DNA of 48,058 bases from Bacillota bacterium (GTDB lineage: Bacteria > Bacillota > Sulfobacillia > Sulfobacillales > Sulfobacillaceae): the NCBI GenBank assembly GCA_021784595.1, contig JAJYHT010000039.1, positions 1 to 48,058 on the forward strand, read 5' to 3'. Within the stretch, counting starts at the first letter, position 1; each line of letters begins with the position of its first letter. The notes beneath the pieces are model-generated. The model saw only the letters and a program-made list of their open reading frames with translations, ran no database searches and was not told the DNA's origin. This document shows positions 17,242-24,840 of this stretch, in pieces. A program made the translations under genes and the position numbers.

Positions 17242-17693
17242 AATTTTCACTAGATGATTTACCAAATCATACCGTGAGCCGTCTATCCCGTCTCGTATCC
17301 GCCGATATGACGGCAGCAAACCGGGGCAATCCCACTCCAGCTTTTGTGTTGGCTACTCCTGTGGTGCTGCAACTGTTCGAAGAATGCGCCGCACGCGTTG
17401 TACTGCCATATTTAGGGCCCGAATTTTTAATTTTGGGTGTGGAGGCGACAATATCGCACAGCCGCCCTACCCCCACGGGGCTAACCATCGAGGTAGAGGC
17501 CGAATTGGTAGAACGTCAGGGAAACAAATTAAAGTTTGCTCTTAAGGCGTGGGATGCTTTCGAAGTGGTGGCGTACGGATCCTTGACCTCTGCGGTTGTA
17601 TCGCGTGATGACTTCGAGTCTAGATTTCGAGAAAAGTTCAACTATCCCCCAGCCAACTCGGCCACAGATGGCTCGGCACCTCATAATGGGTGA
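17238..17693 (+). CDS. Hotdog-fold thioesterase, FlK-like
   Basis: The 151-aa product resembles the fluoroacetyl-CoA thioesterase (FlK) branch of hotdog thioesterases: LATPVVLQLFEECAARVVLPYL, GVEATISHSRPTPTGLTIEVEAELVE, then a strand with FALKAWDAFEVVAYGSLTSAVV. The Thr-Glu-His set used by FlK has counterparts in ATP, LFEECAA and ISHSRPTP. The likely job is hydrolysis of a short acyl-CoA, but the substrate is unknown. Its start overlaps yktB (ATGA), and its last 56 bases overlap the convergent LysR gene. Confidence 0.82.
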   Translation: MKFSLDDLPNHTVSRLSRLVSADMTAANRGNPTPAFVLATPVVLQLFEECAARVVLPYLGPEFLILGVEATISHSRPTPTGLTIEVEAELVERQGNKLKFALKAWDAFEVVAYGSLTSAVVSRDDFESRFREKFNYPPANSATDGSAPHNG

Positions 17694-18564
17694 TGAAAGT
17701 TGCCAACAACGCTTTAAGCGCAGCAGTGCGCGGCGGATCTTTGAGCAGAATCAAGGAGGTGGTGCGGGCAATAGAGGGCAAGTTTTCTACACCCAAGGCG
17801 ACCAGCTCGCCTCTTTTAATATCCTCACGCACCACGGAATCTGGCACCATAGCTGCGCCTAATCCGACTTTGACCATGCTTTTAATGACGTCGTGACTAT
17901 TAAACTCCATCAAAATTTGGGGAATGACACCATGCTGCTCCAAGACGCCATCCACGTACGATCGAAATCTGGAGGGCGTTTGATAGGAAATGAACTCCAT
18001 CTCGGCCACATCCTGCAGCGTGATGATGGAGGGCAAATCGCGAGCTCGTTGGGGACTCACCACTAGTCTCACAGGATCTGAGAACAACGGGATCGAGTCA
18101 ATCTGACCGTGAATGATGGGCACAGTCACCAATCCAACCGCATGCTCGCCTTTGACCACTCCATCCAAATTGTCCTGAATTTCCCCGATCTTTACCCGCA
18201 CTCTTAAATGAGGGAAATTTTTGGTAAATACCGACAGCACTTGGGGTAAACTAAATACCGCTACCGTCGCCACGGCAGCAATGTGCAGTTCTCCCTGACC
18301 GGGCCTCTCCATTTCTGCGATAGCCTCGTACGTTTGATCTACGGCCAACAAGACCCGTTTGGCGTAGTGATAAAGGACTTCGCCAGTTCCCGTCATGTGA
18401 AACTTCCGCCCTTGCCGAACCAGCAACTGGCTATGGAATTCTTCTTCCAGCTGGGCCAACTGTTTGGTTACTGCGGGTTGCGTCAAATTCAACTGCTCTG
18501 CCGCCCGGGTCAAGCTGCCGGACTCAACAATTCGTGTGAACGTTTTGAGGTGTGCCAATAGCAT
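17638..18564 (-). CDS. LysR family transcriptional regulator
   Basis: The N-terminal winged helix is typical: HLKTFTRIVESGSLTRAAEQLNLTQPAVTKQLAQLE, followed by the LysR substrate-binding domain with LHIAAVATVAVFSLPQVL and GLGAAMVPDSVV. I start it at the ATG giving MLLAHLK because GAGGAGGG lies just upstream; the frame is open 11 codons further. LysR proteins usually control the divergent neighbour, which here is korAB. The 3' end overlaps the thioesterase gene by 56 bases on the opposite strand. A TACAAT at 18613-18618 (complement) could be its -10 box. Confidence 0.92.
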   Translation of the reverse strand: MLLAHLKTFTRIVESGSLTRAAEQLNLTQPAVTKQLAQLEEEFHSQLLVRQGRKFHMTGTGEVLYHYAKRVLLAVDQTYEAIAEMERPGQGELHIAAVATVAVFSLPQVLSVFTKNFPHLRVRVKIGEIQDNLDGVVKGEHAVGLVTVPIIHGQIDSIPLFSDPVRLVVSPQRARDLPSIITLQDVAEMEFISYQTPSRFRSYVDGVLEQHGVIPQILMEFNSHDVIKSMVKVGLGAAMVPDSVVREDIKRGELVALGVENLPSIARTTSLILLKDPPRTAALKALLATFITHYEVPSHLWPSWLGDS

Positions 18565-18662
18565 GGCCACCCTCCTCATACTGGACAAATTTCTCAAACA
18601 TTTTCGTCCCTTATTGTACTAGAATATTCCCGACAGTTATGGATTAAATAAAAAAGGTTTAT

Positions 18663-18673
18663 TAGGATTCCTA
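18663..18673. promoter_or_regulatory. Candidate LysR operator
   Basis: TAGGA-T-TCCTA is a perfect short palindrome of T-N-A type centred in the intergenic space between the LysR gene and korA, the usual place for a LysR site. Support is position and symmetry only. Confidence 0.3.
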
Positions 18674-18779
18674 CGCTAACAGGACTACAGTAGTAATTAA
18701 GAATAAAAATGTTTCGGGGGCGGCCAAAAGACGTTGGCTCGCGCCTGATTTCTACTTGGGCACCAGGGGAGGCACACAG

Positions 18780-20516
18780 ATGTTAGCGTGGAAAATTGGC
18801 GGAGATCAAGGCGAAGGAATCGACTCCACCGGCGATGTATTGGCGACGGTAGCCAACCGCATGGGTTATTACGTTTATGGCTACAAACACTTCTCTTCCC
18901 GAATCAAGGGGGGGCATACCAACTATAAAGTGCGCATCGCCACCACAAGAGTGGAGGCCACTACGCGTCGAACGGATATCTTGGTGGCTTTGAACCAGGA
19001 TACTATTGATCGGAACGTTTTCGAGCTGGACCATGGTCTGTTGCTGGCTGACAGCGCCTTTGGCCCTGTGTTGCCAGAAGGTGCCTCGGCTTATTTGCTG
19101 ACCATGCCGTTAACCGAAATTGCCAAGGACCTGGGTACTGTAATGATGCGTAACATGGTGGCCGTCGGAGCATCGGCAGCATTGTTGCAATTGCCAGTCG
19201 AGCCATTCATCGAATACGTCACCGACAAATTTCAAAAAAAAGGCGACGCCATTGTGGAATCGAATCGCAAGGCGGTCGAAATTGGCTATCAGAAAATCAT
19301 CGACGAATATTCGTCATTATTAACCTATAAACTTGGTGAACCTACTCCTGGCGATCGGTTGGTGATCACCGGTAATGACGCCATAGCCTTAGGCGCAATT
19401 GCTGGCGGATGTCGACTGATGTGCGGTTACCCCATAACCCCGGCCACCGACATTATGGAATCGCTGGCCAAGTGGTTCCCGTTAGTGGGCGGAGCCGTAG
19501 TCCAAATGGAAGACGAACTGGGCTCCATTACCGCTGTTATCGGTGCTGGCTTTGCTGGCGCTCGAGCTATGACTTCTACCTCGGGTCCCGGAATTTCCTT
19601 AATGCAAGAAGCGATGGGACTAGCTTCAGTGGCAGAGGTTCCGGCGGTCATTGTGGACACGCAACGTGGCGGTCCTAGCACCGGCATGCCTACCAAACAA
19701 GAGCAGTCGGATCTGTTTGCATTGCTCAATGGGGGCCACGGCGATGCCCTACGGGTTGTTTTAACGCCAGGCTCAGTCGAAGAGTCCTTTGAGGACGCGG
19801 TGGAAGCGTTCAACTTAGCCGAACAGTTTCAGACTCCTGTCATTATCGCTACGGATTTATCGCTCTCGTTATGGCAGCAAAGTGTGGAACGCTCGCGGCT
19901 CAACGGTCCTGCCCAACCCATACGCCGTGGCGCCACCTTTTCTCAAGAAGATCTGCTAGCTTTGGGAGAAAACGTGTTTCAACGGTATCAATTTAGCGCT
20001 GACGGCATTTCACCACGCTCGTTGCCCGGAGAAAAAAACGGCCAATACCTAGCCACCGGAGTTGAACATGGTCCGAATGGAAAAGTGTCGGAAGATCCCG
20101 TGAACCGCACCCGAATGATGGATAAGCGCCTAGCAAAGCTCTACGGGGTCAACCAAGTCCGCGATGGATTTAAATATGATGGTCCTCAAAACCCCGACCT
20201 GATATTGGTTGGCATTGGATCAACAGTGGGCATCTTGCGCGAAGCCGCTACCCATATCGGAGCCAAGGTGGGCGTTGCTTGGTTCCGCACCTTGTCGCCG
20301 TTTCCCGTCGACCGGGTGCGCTCGGTTCTAGCTCCTGCCCGTCATGTGTTGGTAGTAGAGCAAAACGCGTTAGGCCAAATTCGCCAGCTTATGGCCGCTC
20401 ATGGCGTGTCCAATGACCGTTTTGACAGTTTTCTAAAGTATGATGGGGTACCCTTTCTTCCGGAAGAGGTTGTGACCCGAGCCGAGACCCTGTTAAGTCC
20501 CCTGGAGGTGCACTAA
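18780..20516 (+). CDS. korA: 2-oxoacid:ferredoxin oxidoreductase, fused gamma-alpha subunit
   Basis: With the next gene this forms a two-subunit 2-oxoacid:acceptor oxidoreductase that decarboxylates a 2-oxoacid (often 2-oxoglutarate) to acyl-CoA while reducing ferredoxin, or runs in reverse for CO2 fixation. The 578-aa chain begins with the gamma domain (GGDQGEGIDSTGDVLATVA, SRIKGGHTNYKVR), then the alpha domain with YPITPATDIMESLAKW near residue 216, EDELGSITAVIGAGFAGARA and TSTSGPGISLMQEAMGLA. The C-terminal transketolase-C-like part follows. AGGGGAGG lies 7 bases before the ATG. Substrate choice between 2-oxoglutarate and pyruvate cannot be settled here; KorA is the closest label. Confidence 0.92.
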   Translation: MLAWKIGGDQGEGIDSTGDVLATVANRMGYYVYGYKHFSSRIKGGHTNYKVRIATTRVEATTRRTDILVALNQDTIDRNVFELDHGLLLADSAFGPVLPEGASAYLLTMPLTEIAKDLGTVMMRNMVAVGASAALLQLPVEPFIEYVTDKFQKKGDAIVESNRKAVEIGYQKIIDEYSSLLTYKLGEPTPGDRLVITGNDAIALGAIAGGCRLMCGYPITPATDIMESLAKWFPLVGGAVVQMEDELGSITAVIGAGFAGARAMTSTSGPGISLMQEAMGLASVAEVPAVIVDTQRGGPSTGMPTKQEQSDLFALLNGGHGDALRVVLTPGSVEESFEDAVEAFNLAEQFQTPVIIATDLSLSLWQQSVERSRLNGPAQPIRRGATFSQEDLLALGENVFQRYQFSADGISPRSLPGEKNGQYLATGVEHGPNGKVSEDPVNRTRMMDKRLAKLYGVNQVRDGFKYDGPQNPDLILVGIGSTVGILREAATHIGAKVGVAWFRTLSPFPVDRVRSVLAPARHVLVVEQNALGQIRQLMAAHGVSNDRFDSFLKYDGVPFLPEEVVTRAETLLSPLEVH

Positions 20517-20518
20517 AA

Positions 20519-21382
20519 ATGGCAACCCTGCAAGAATTTCGCACTAACGAAAAAGCCTGGTGGTGTCCAGGATGTGGCGATTTTGGTGTATTGGCGGCCA
20601 TGCAAAAGGCCCTGGTAGCCGTAGGCGCCAATCCCGAAACCACCGCCATCGTGGCTGGCATCGGTTGTTCGGGGAAGATCGGGAACTACATCAACTCTTA
20701 TAACATCCACGTCACCCATGGGCGCGCTCTACCCGCAGCGCTAGGTCTCAAACTGGCTAATCGCGACCTCATGGTCTTAGTCGCTGGAGGCGATGGCGAT
20801 GCCTACGCGATTGGCATGGGTCACTTCATGCACGCCCTGCGGCGCAACGTGAATGTGACTTACGTCGTCATGGACAACCACGTATACGGCCTCACCAAGG
20901 GCCAAACCTCGCCCACCTCAGAAGAGGGATTCAAGACCAAAACTTCCCCTCAGGGAAGCATTGAGCGGCCGGTTCATCCCCTGATGCTGGCTGTCTCTGC
21001 TGGTGCGACGTTTGTCGCCCAAGGATTTTCCAGTTGGCAGCCGCAATTGGCTTCGTTGATTCAACAAGGCATTGAGCATCCCGGATTCTCTCTCATCAAC
21101 GTCATTTCGCCCTGTGTCACCTATAATAAGGTGAACACCTACGACTGGTACAAAAAAAATCTGCAAAACTTGGACCAAGATTCTACCTACCAGGCCACTG
21201 ACCGCACGCGTGCCCTGGCGCGCTTGCATGAGACCGACGAAATGGTGACCGGGTTGGTCTATCAAGAAGATTCCACTCCCTATGAGGAGCTGATTCCCGG
21301 GTTTAGGGAAACTCCGCTGGTACATCAGGATCTCAGTGTCGACCAAACAACTTGGAATAAAATTCTAGCTACTCTTGAATAG
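20519..21382 (+). CDS. korB: 2-oxoacid:ferredoxin oxidoreductase, beta subunit
   Basis: The beta subunit binds thiamine diphosphate and one 4Fe-4S cluster. In this 287-aa chain the cluster ligands are visible: WWCPGCGDFG (C15 and C18 region), GIGCSGKIG and SPCVTYN. The TPP motif GDGDAYAIGMGHFMHAL...NHVYGLTKGQTSPTS is complete. It starts two bases after the korA stop with its TGGAGGTG site inside the korA 3' end. A hairpin terminator follows. Confidence 0.94.
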   Translation: MATLQEFRTNEKAWWCPGCGDFGVLAAMQKALVAVGANPETTAIVAGIGCSGKIGNYINSYNIHVTHGRALPAALGLKLANRDLMVLVAGGDGDAYAIGMGHFMHALRRNVNVTYVVMDNHVYGLTKGQTSPTSEEGFKTKTSPQGSIERPVHPLMLAVSAGATFVAQGFSSWQPQLASLIQQGIEHPGFSLINVISPCVTYNKVNTYDWYKKNLQNLDQDSTYQATDRTRALARLHETDEMVTGLVYQEDSTPYEELIPGFRETPLVHQDLSVDQTTWNKILATLE

Positions 21383-21388
21383 CCGTTG

Positions 21389-21423
21389 GAAAGCCTCCCG
21401 ATGCAATACCGCGGGAGGCTTTC
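21389..21423 (+). terminator. korAB terminator
   Basis: A 12-bp perfect stem (GAAAGCCTCCCG with CGGGAGGCTTTC) and 11-base loop lie seven bases after the korB stop, followed by TGCTTATTC. The right arm ends in TTTC, giving a modest U-tract. Confidence 0.75.
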
Positions 21424-21478
21424 TGCTTATTCAAACTCCTCCTTGCAATTCGTGTGCCCAAAACAGCCAACTTACTGT

Positions 21479-22202
21479 TTACCACCTCGCCTGACGGTCG
21501 GCTAATGGGCCAACAACCCTAACTACCCACCCCATCATCGAAATCATTTCGGCCACCGTGATCCCTATTGCGCCAAATAATATCTCTCGATAGGGATGGC
21601 TGGGTTTTCCAGGCCAAGCCGCGCGATCTACGCGTCGACCCACCCGCCAGACCAGTGCTCCATTGGGAAAGAGATCTGCAATCACCCACTAACAGAGCAA
21701 AAGGAATGCCCACGATAATCACCGTCAGGCCAGCCACTGCAACCAACAACCCGATATTCCAAAAGCAACCAATGCCAACCGCCCGCAGGCTCTCACGGTC
21801 CATATCGCGGGTGATGTTGGTCATCCAAGAAGGCACCATTGCAACTAAGAGTCCACTGAGCACGATGTTGCCCAACAATCTAAAAATCCCGCCAGTTAGC
21901 CACATCCATCCGTGATGATGAGAATCCCGATTTTGCACTGTAAACCCATCACTAACTCCCATTTCGACAATAGTATCTTTTCCATTGACGCTGCCAACTC
22001 CCACTGAACGTTGCCCTAAAATTCGGCCATGCTGTGTACCCACGGCTTGTTGAACGGAGGAGGGAAATACCGAGCCACTGGCCCCAATAACGAAAAACAT
22101 GCCTATCATTTGCCGCCCCAAAATCACCACTAACGCAACAAACGCTACCCTCTCGCCCGATTGTGGCCAACACAAGCTGCCATCGTTGGCGAATTCGCCC
22201 AA
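21479..22202 (-). pseudogene. Frameshifted membrane protein with a C-terminal channel-like membrane domain
   Basis: Two minus-strand frames together look like one decayed gene. The first carries RLLGNIVLSGLLVAMVPSWM, then IGCFWNIGLLVAVAGLTVIIVGIPFALLV, a pattern seen in membrane proteins that carry an N-terminal bactofilin-like repeat region; the GQRSVGVGSVNGKDTIVEMG stretch before it fits such a region. At about 21690 coding sense jumps to another frame that continues with ALVWRVGRRV and ILFGAIGITVAEMISMMGW and ends at 21479. The upstream part also drifts between frames and has no good start. Function is unknown. It is the left edge of a run of remnants reaching to 24.0 kb. Confidence 0.55.
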
Positions 22203-22420
22203 GACAAGTTTTTAATGCGCCCGGAGATCTTGCACATGTTTTAGATATTTCAGGTATCAGGATTTTATGATGGATCAAAGGCTTCTGATGACGATCGGTG
22301 GTCAGGGCGCTATGCAGCCCATGCCTGTACCGCACTAAGGGAAAAACAACCTTGATCAATTGGTTGATTTTTTATACATGGTAATTCATGACTAGGAGAT
22401 ATTGGTAGTACAAGCCCCCG

Positions 22421-22621
22421 CTCGATGAAATCCTCGAACCTATCCGAAGTCTTCCCGGATCTACGGTAACAATCGGTATCTCGGGGTATGGGGGCTCCGG
22501 CAAGACAACTCTCGCCCGGGTAATGGCTGACCAATTGTCCGCGGCCGTGGTCTCCATTGATGAATTTGGCACGCGCAGGGTGTTCACGCGGTCCGATGAT
22601 TGGCACGGATTTGACAGAAAG
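22421..22621 (+). pseudogene. Truncated uridine-kinase-like P-loop NTPase fragment
   Basis: On the plus strand about 67 residues read as the start of a uridine kinase-type protein: LDEILEPIRSLPG, TVTIGISGYGGSGKTTLAR with a full Walker A, then VVSIDEF and DDWHGFDRKR. The frame is preceded within a few codons by TAG, no start codon or ribosome binding site fits, and sense disappears after the last motif, where the opposite strand takes over with a different remnant. It is a broken gene piece. Confidence 0.6.
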
Positions 22622-22639
22622 CGGGCTTACTTGTGGGAG

Positions 22640-22933
22640 CCCAACGAAATTGATTTTTCGCGTAAGTTCCACCCCAAACAGTTGACACAGCGTCTCGTTC
22701 GCCCTGTGGATCTCCCGGAGGATGTGCATGTCGACGGAGCGGCCGGCGAATAGGTCCGACAAGCTTGAAGCCCAACAGCCGAACAAAGCCCACGCGCTGA
22801 CCGAAGCCAATTGATCAACCAGGTCGATGTCGCTCTCCTCCCTGAAGTCGCTGCGGGTAGCCGAACCGAACACCGCCAACGACTCAATGCGTTCCTGCTG
22901 ACACAAGTGCCGTTGAACCACTGGAACAAGCAC
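22640..22933 (-). pseudogene. MNT-type nucleotidyltransferase fragment
   Basis: The frame entering from 22933 shows the minimal nucleotidyltransferase signature VFGSATRSDFREESDIDLV (GSx10DxD), then AGRSVDMHIL, which corresponds to the GRPVDLV segment of MntA-type antitoxins. Similarity fades after KINFV, at the junction with the plus-strand kinase piece, though the frame stays open by chance to 22310. MNT proteins usually pair with a HEPN toxin; none is present. It is probably a remnant, though a short real product cannot be excluded. Confidence 0.55.
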
Positions 22934-23072
22934 CGTTCCGACCCGTTTCCCTATCTACGATTACTATAGTCTGCCCGCTCGCCCAGACAAAGACCGCGCC
23001 GTCTTTCTTACTGCGCTTGCGCCCCCGTTAACGCCTGATCAGCTATGTAAAGGAACCGGTCCTTGCCAACGC

Positions 23073-23597
23073 TTAAACACAATGTGCACCGTCGTAGAAC
23101 TTTGCCAGCCAAACCCATTGCGGACCCATGTCGGACGTGCGATCCGACACACGCGTGAAACCCGCCGATGCATAGCAGTTCAACGCCGGCGCGTTCTCCG
23201 GGTAGATTCTCATAAACACCGACGGAAATCCGTATTGCCTTCCTCTTTCAAAGAGTAACGCGGTCAGCAATCGGCCCAAGCCTTGGTTTCGGTGTTTGGG
23301 GCTCACCATCAGATGGGCCAGCTCCAGGTCTCTTGCGGTCTCGTCAACCCAAATTTCTCCATAGCCTAGCGGACCATCAGGTCCGTCTAAAATCCAACAC
23401 CGTTGATCCTCAGCCTCGAGCCATCCCTGGAAATCGCGGTCCGTCAGAGGCGCATGTCCGATGGCCATTCGGCAATCACGCGGATCCTCAAGCCACGTCG
23501 CGATCAGCCCGGCATCTCGACTCGTGGCGTTTCGCAAATAGTACTCCGTGCCGTCTCGCAAACTATCACCTCGTTCTTTTTCCGAGATGCACACCAT
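23073..23597 (-). CDS. GNAT family N-acetyltransferase
   Basis: The 174-aa product has the GNAT fold: N-terminal YYLRNATSRDAGLIATWLEDP, a middle strand LGYGEIWVDETARDLELAHLMVSPKHRNQGLGRLL with the acetyl-CoA binding R/QxxGxG/A loop, and the late SVFMRIYPENAPALNCYASAGF motif. Substrate is unknown. The first ten residues may be non-coding, as a later start is possible. It is the only intact gene in the remnant region and has no operon partner. Confidence 0.85.
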   Translation of the reverse strand: MVCISEKERGDSLRDGTEYYLRNATSRDAGLIATWLEDPRDCRMAIGHAPLTDRDFQGWLEAEDQRCWILDGPDGPLGYGEIWVDETARDLELAHLMVSPKHRNQGLGRLLTALLFERGRQYGFPSVFMRIYPENAPALNCYASAGFTRVSDRTSDMGPQWVWLAKFYDGAHCV

Positions 23598-23769
23598 TCT
23601 TCACCGTCAGGACGTGCTCAACCGGCGCTAAAGAGAACAACCACCGCCTCCATTCCCTCGGTTCCACAATGGACGCTCTCAAGCTGCATCATATGACTCC
23701 GGCGCTTTGCCTCTGACCGGGTCGTCTGGTGGCACTCGCGCAACAGGACCTTGGTTGCTCAAGTAGAAC

Positions 23770-23975
23770 ACTAAAACCGTGTTCGAAACGAACCCAAATG
23801 CTTGGCAACACTGAAGGAGCGCATTTTGCACTGCATCTTCCGCATTAGTCGAGTTGCCCGGTCAGGCCCTGGCCATTTTTCACCACATCGACAGATGAAG
23901 CCGCACCAAATCAGCATAAGCTTCACGATTTTCCCCATTTAAAATGGTGTGAACTGATTGTTCCTCGTCGGTCAT
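23770..23975 (-). pseudogene. Dead ECF sigma factor, N-terminal part
   Basis: Read from the ATG at 23975 the frame gives MTDEEQSVHTILNGENREAY, the usual opening of an ECF RNA polymerase sigma factor, then two TGA stops, and continues in the same frame with PGNSTNAEDAVQNALLQCCQ, the region 2 core (homologues: NxADAEDAVQEALLxA). Nothing resembling region 4 follows. Two in-frame stops in one reading frame suggest true decay and not a single sequencing error. Confidence 0.6.
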
Positions 23976-24216
23976 GCGCTAGCTTATCCTACCATCTCAT
24001 TAGAGTGCGGGATCAATGGTAAAGTCACGCTTCTTACTCAAAACTTTTTCATTTTCAAACAGGTTTGTTAGTACCACAAATCAATTCTCGTGGACTCTCC
24101 CAATATTGCCCGGGTCACCGTCCGGGCCCATTACGTCATTACAATTCATCTCCCCCCACATCAAGTTGCCCTCAATTGCAGAATTGATGAATCTGTCCCA
24201 TGGGTATTCGGGTGGT

Positions 24217-24714
24217 CTAATATGACCGCATATGATGCCAGTGCCCAGCGATTTTTCCCGCCAAAGACTCCAACAAATTTTGGTCATCAGGGCCAAAACG
24301 GCCAAGTTCTGGGCTGTCAACGTCAATCACTGCCACTACCTGGCCTGTGACCAGAATCGGGACCACAATTTCGGAGCGGGAAGCCGCATCACAGGCAATG
24401 TGCCCGGGAAATTCCAGCACATTATCAATAATGAGAGTTTGTCCGATAGTCGCCGCATGGCCAACGACGCCTTGATTTGGACCAATCCTGGTGCAAGCCG
24501 GAAGGCCGACGAAAGGTCCTAGCACCATGTCACTGGTTCCATGTTCGGCAATATAGAACCCTACCCAATTCACTCGGGCAAAAAACTGACCCAAAATCGC
24601 AGCCAGGTTTGCTAGGTTTGCCAGGTAATTGGGCTCGCCTTGAAGTATTCCTTCACTAAATTGCAGTACATCCTCTCGAGTCATTCCGTCCTGCCAGGTC
24701 ATGTCCATCTCCAT
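24217..24714 (-). CDS. GAF-domain free methionine-R-sulfoxide reductase-like protein
   Basis: The 165-aa GAF protein fits the fRMsr family, which reduces free methionine-R-sulfoxide: NWVGFYI, LGPFVGLPACTRIGPNQGVVGHAA, then NVLEFPGHIACDAASRSEIVVPIL and VIDVDSPELGRF. The catalytic-type Cys in HIACD and the resolving-type Cys in LPAC are present, but the third Cys, which lies in GVCG in E. coli, is Val here. Activity may still be possible with two cysteines. It is divergent from the helicase operon. Confidence 0.85.
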   Translation of the reverse strand: MEMDMTWQDGMTREDVLQFSEGILQGEPNYLANLANLAAILGQFFARVNWVGFYIAEHGTSDMVLGPFVGLPACTRIGPNQGVVGHAATIGQTLIIDNVLEFPGHIACDAASRSEIVVPILVTGQVVAVIDVDSPELGRFGPDDQNLLESLAGKIAGHWHHMRSY

Positions 24715-24803
24715 CTAGCTCTAACTCCCCCATCTACGGTGGTTCTGCACATTTTACCATAGACAAAACTCGATAAATGTCGATGAAAGGCAGGCATTTC
24801 AGG

Positions 24804-24809
24804 TACAAT
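24804..24809 (+). promoter_or_regulatory. Candidate -10 box of the XPB operon
   Basis: TACAAT lies 32 bases before the chosen GTG. The -35 position holds only a weak match, so this is a tentative call. Confidence 0.35.
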
Positions 24810-24840
24810 GAAGGTAAACCCCTTCGCAAGGAGGTCGGCT

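Noticed and set aside
22310-22933. A single 207-aa minus-strand protein
   Set aside because: Only its first third resembles a family (MNT); the rest is antisense to a clear plus-strand P-loop fragment, so the long frame is chance.
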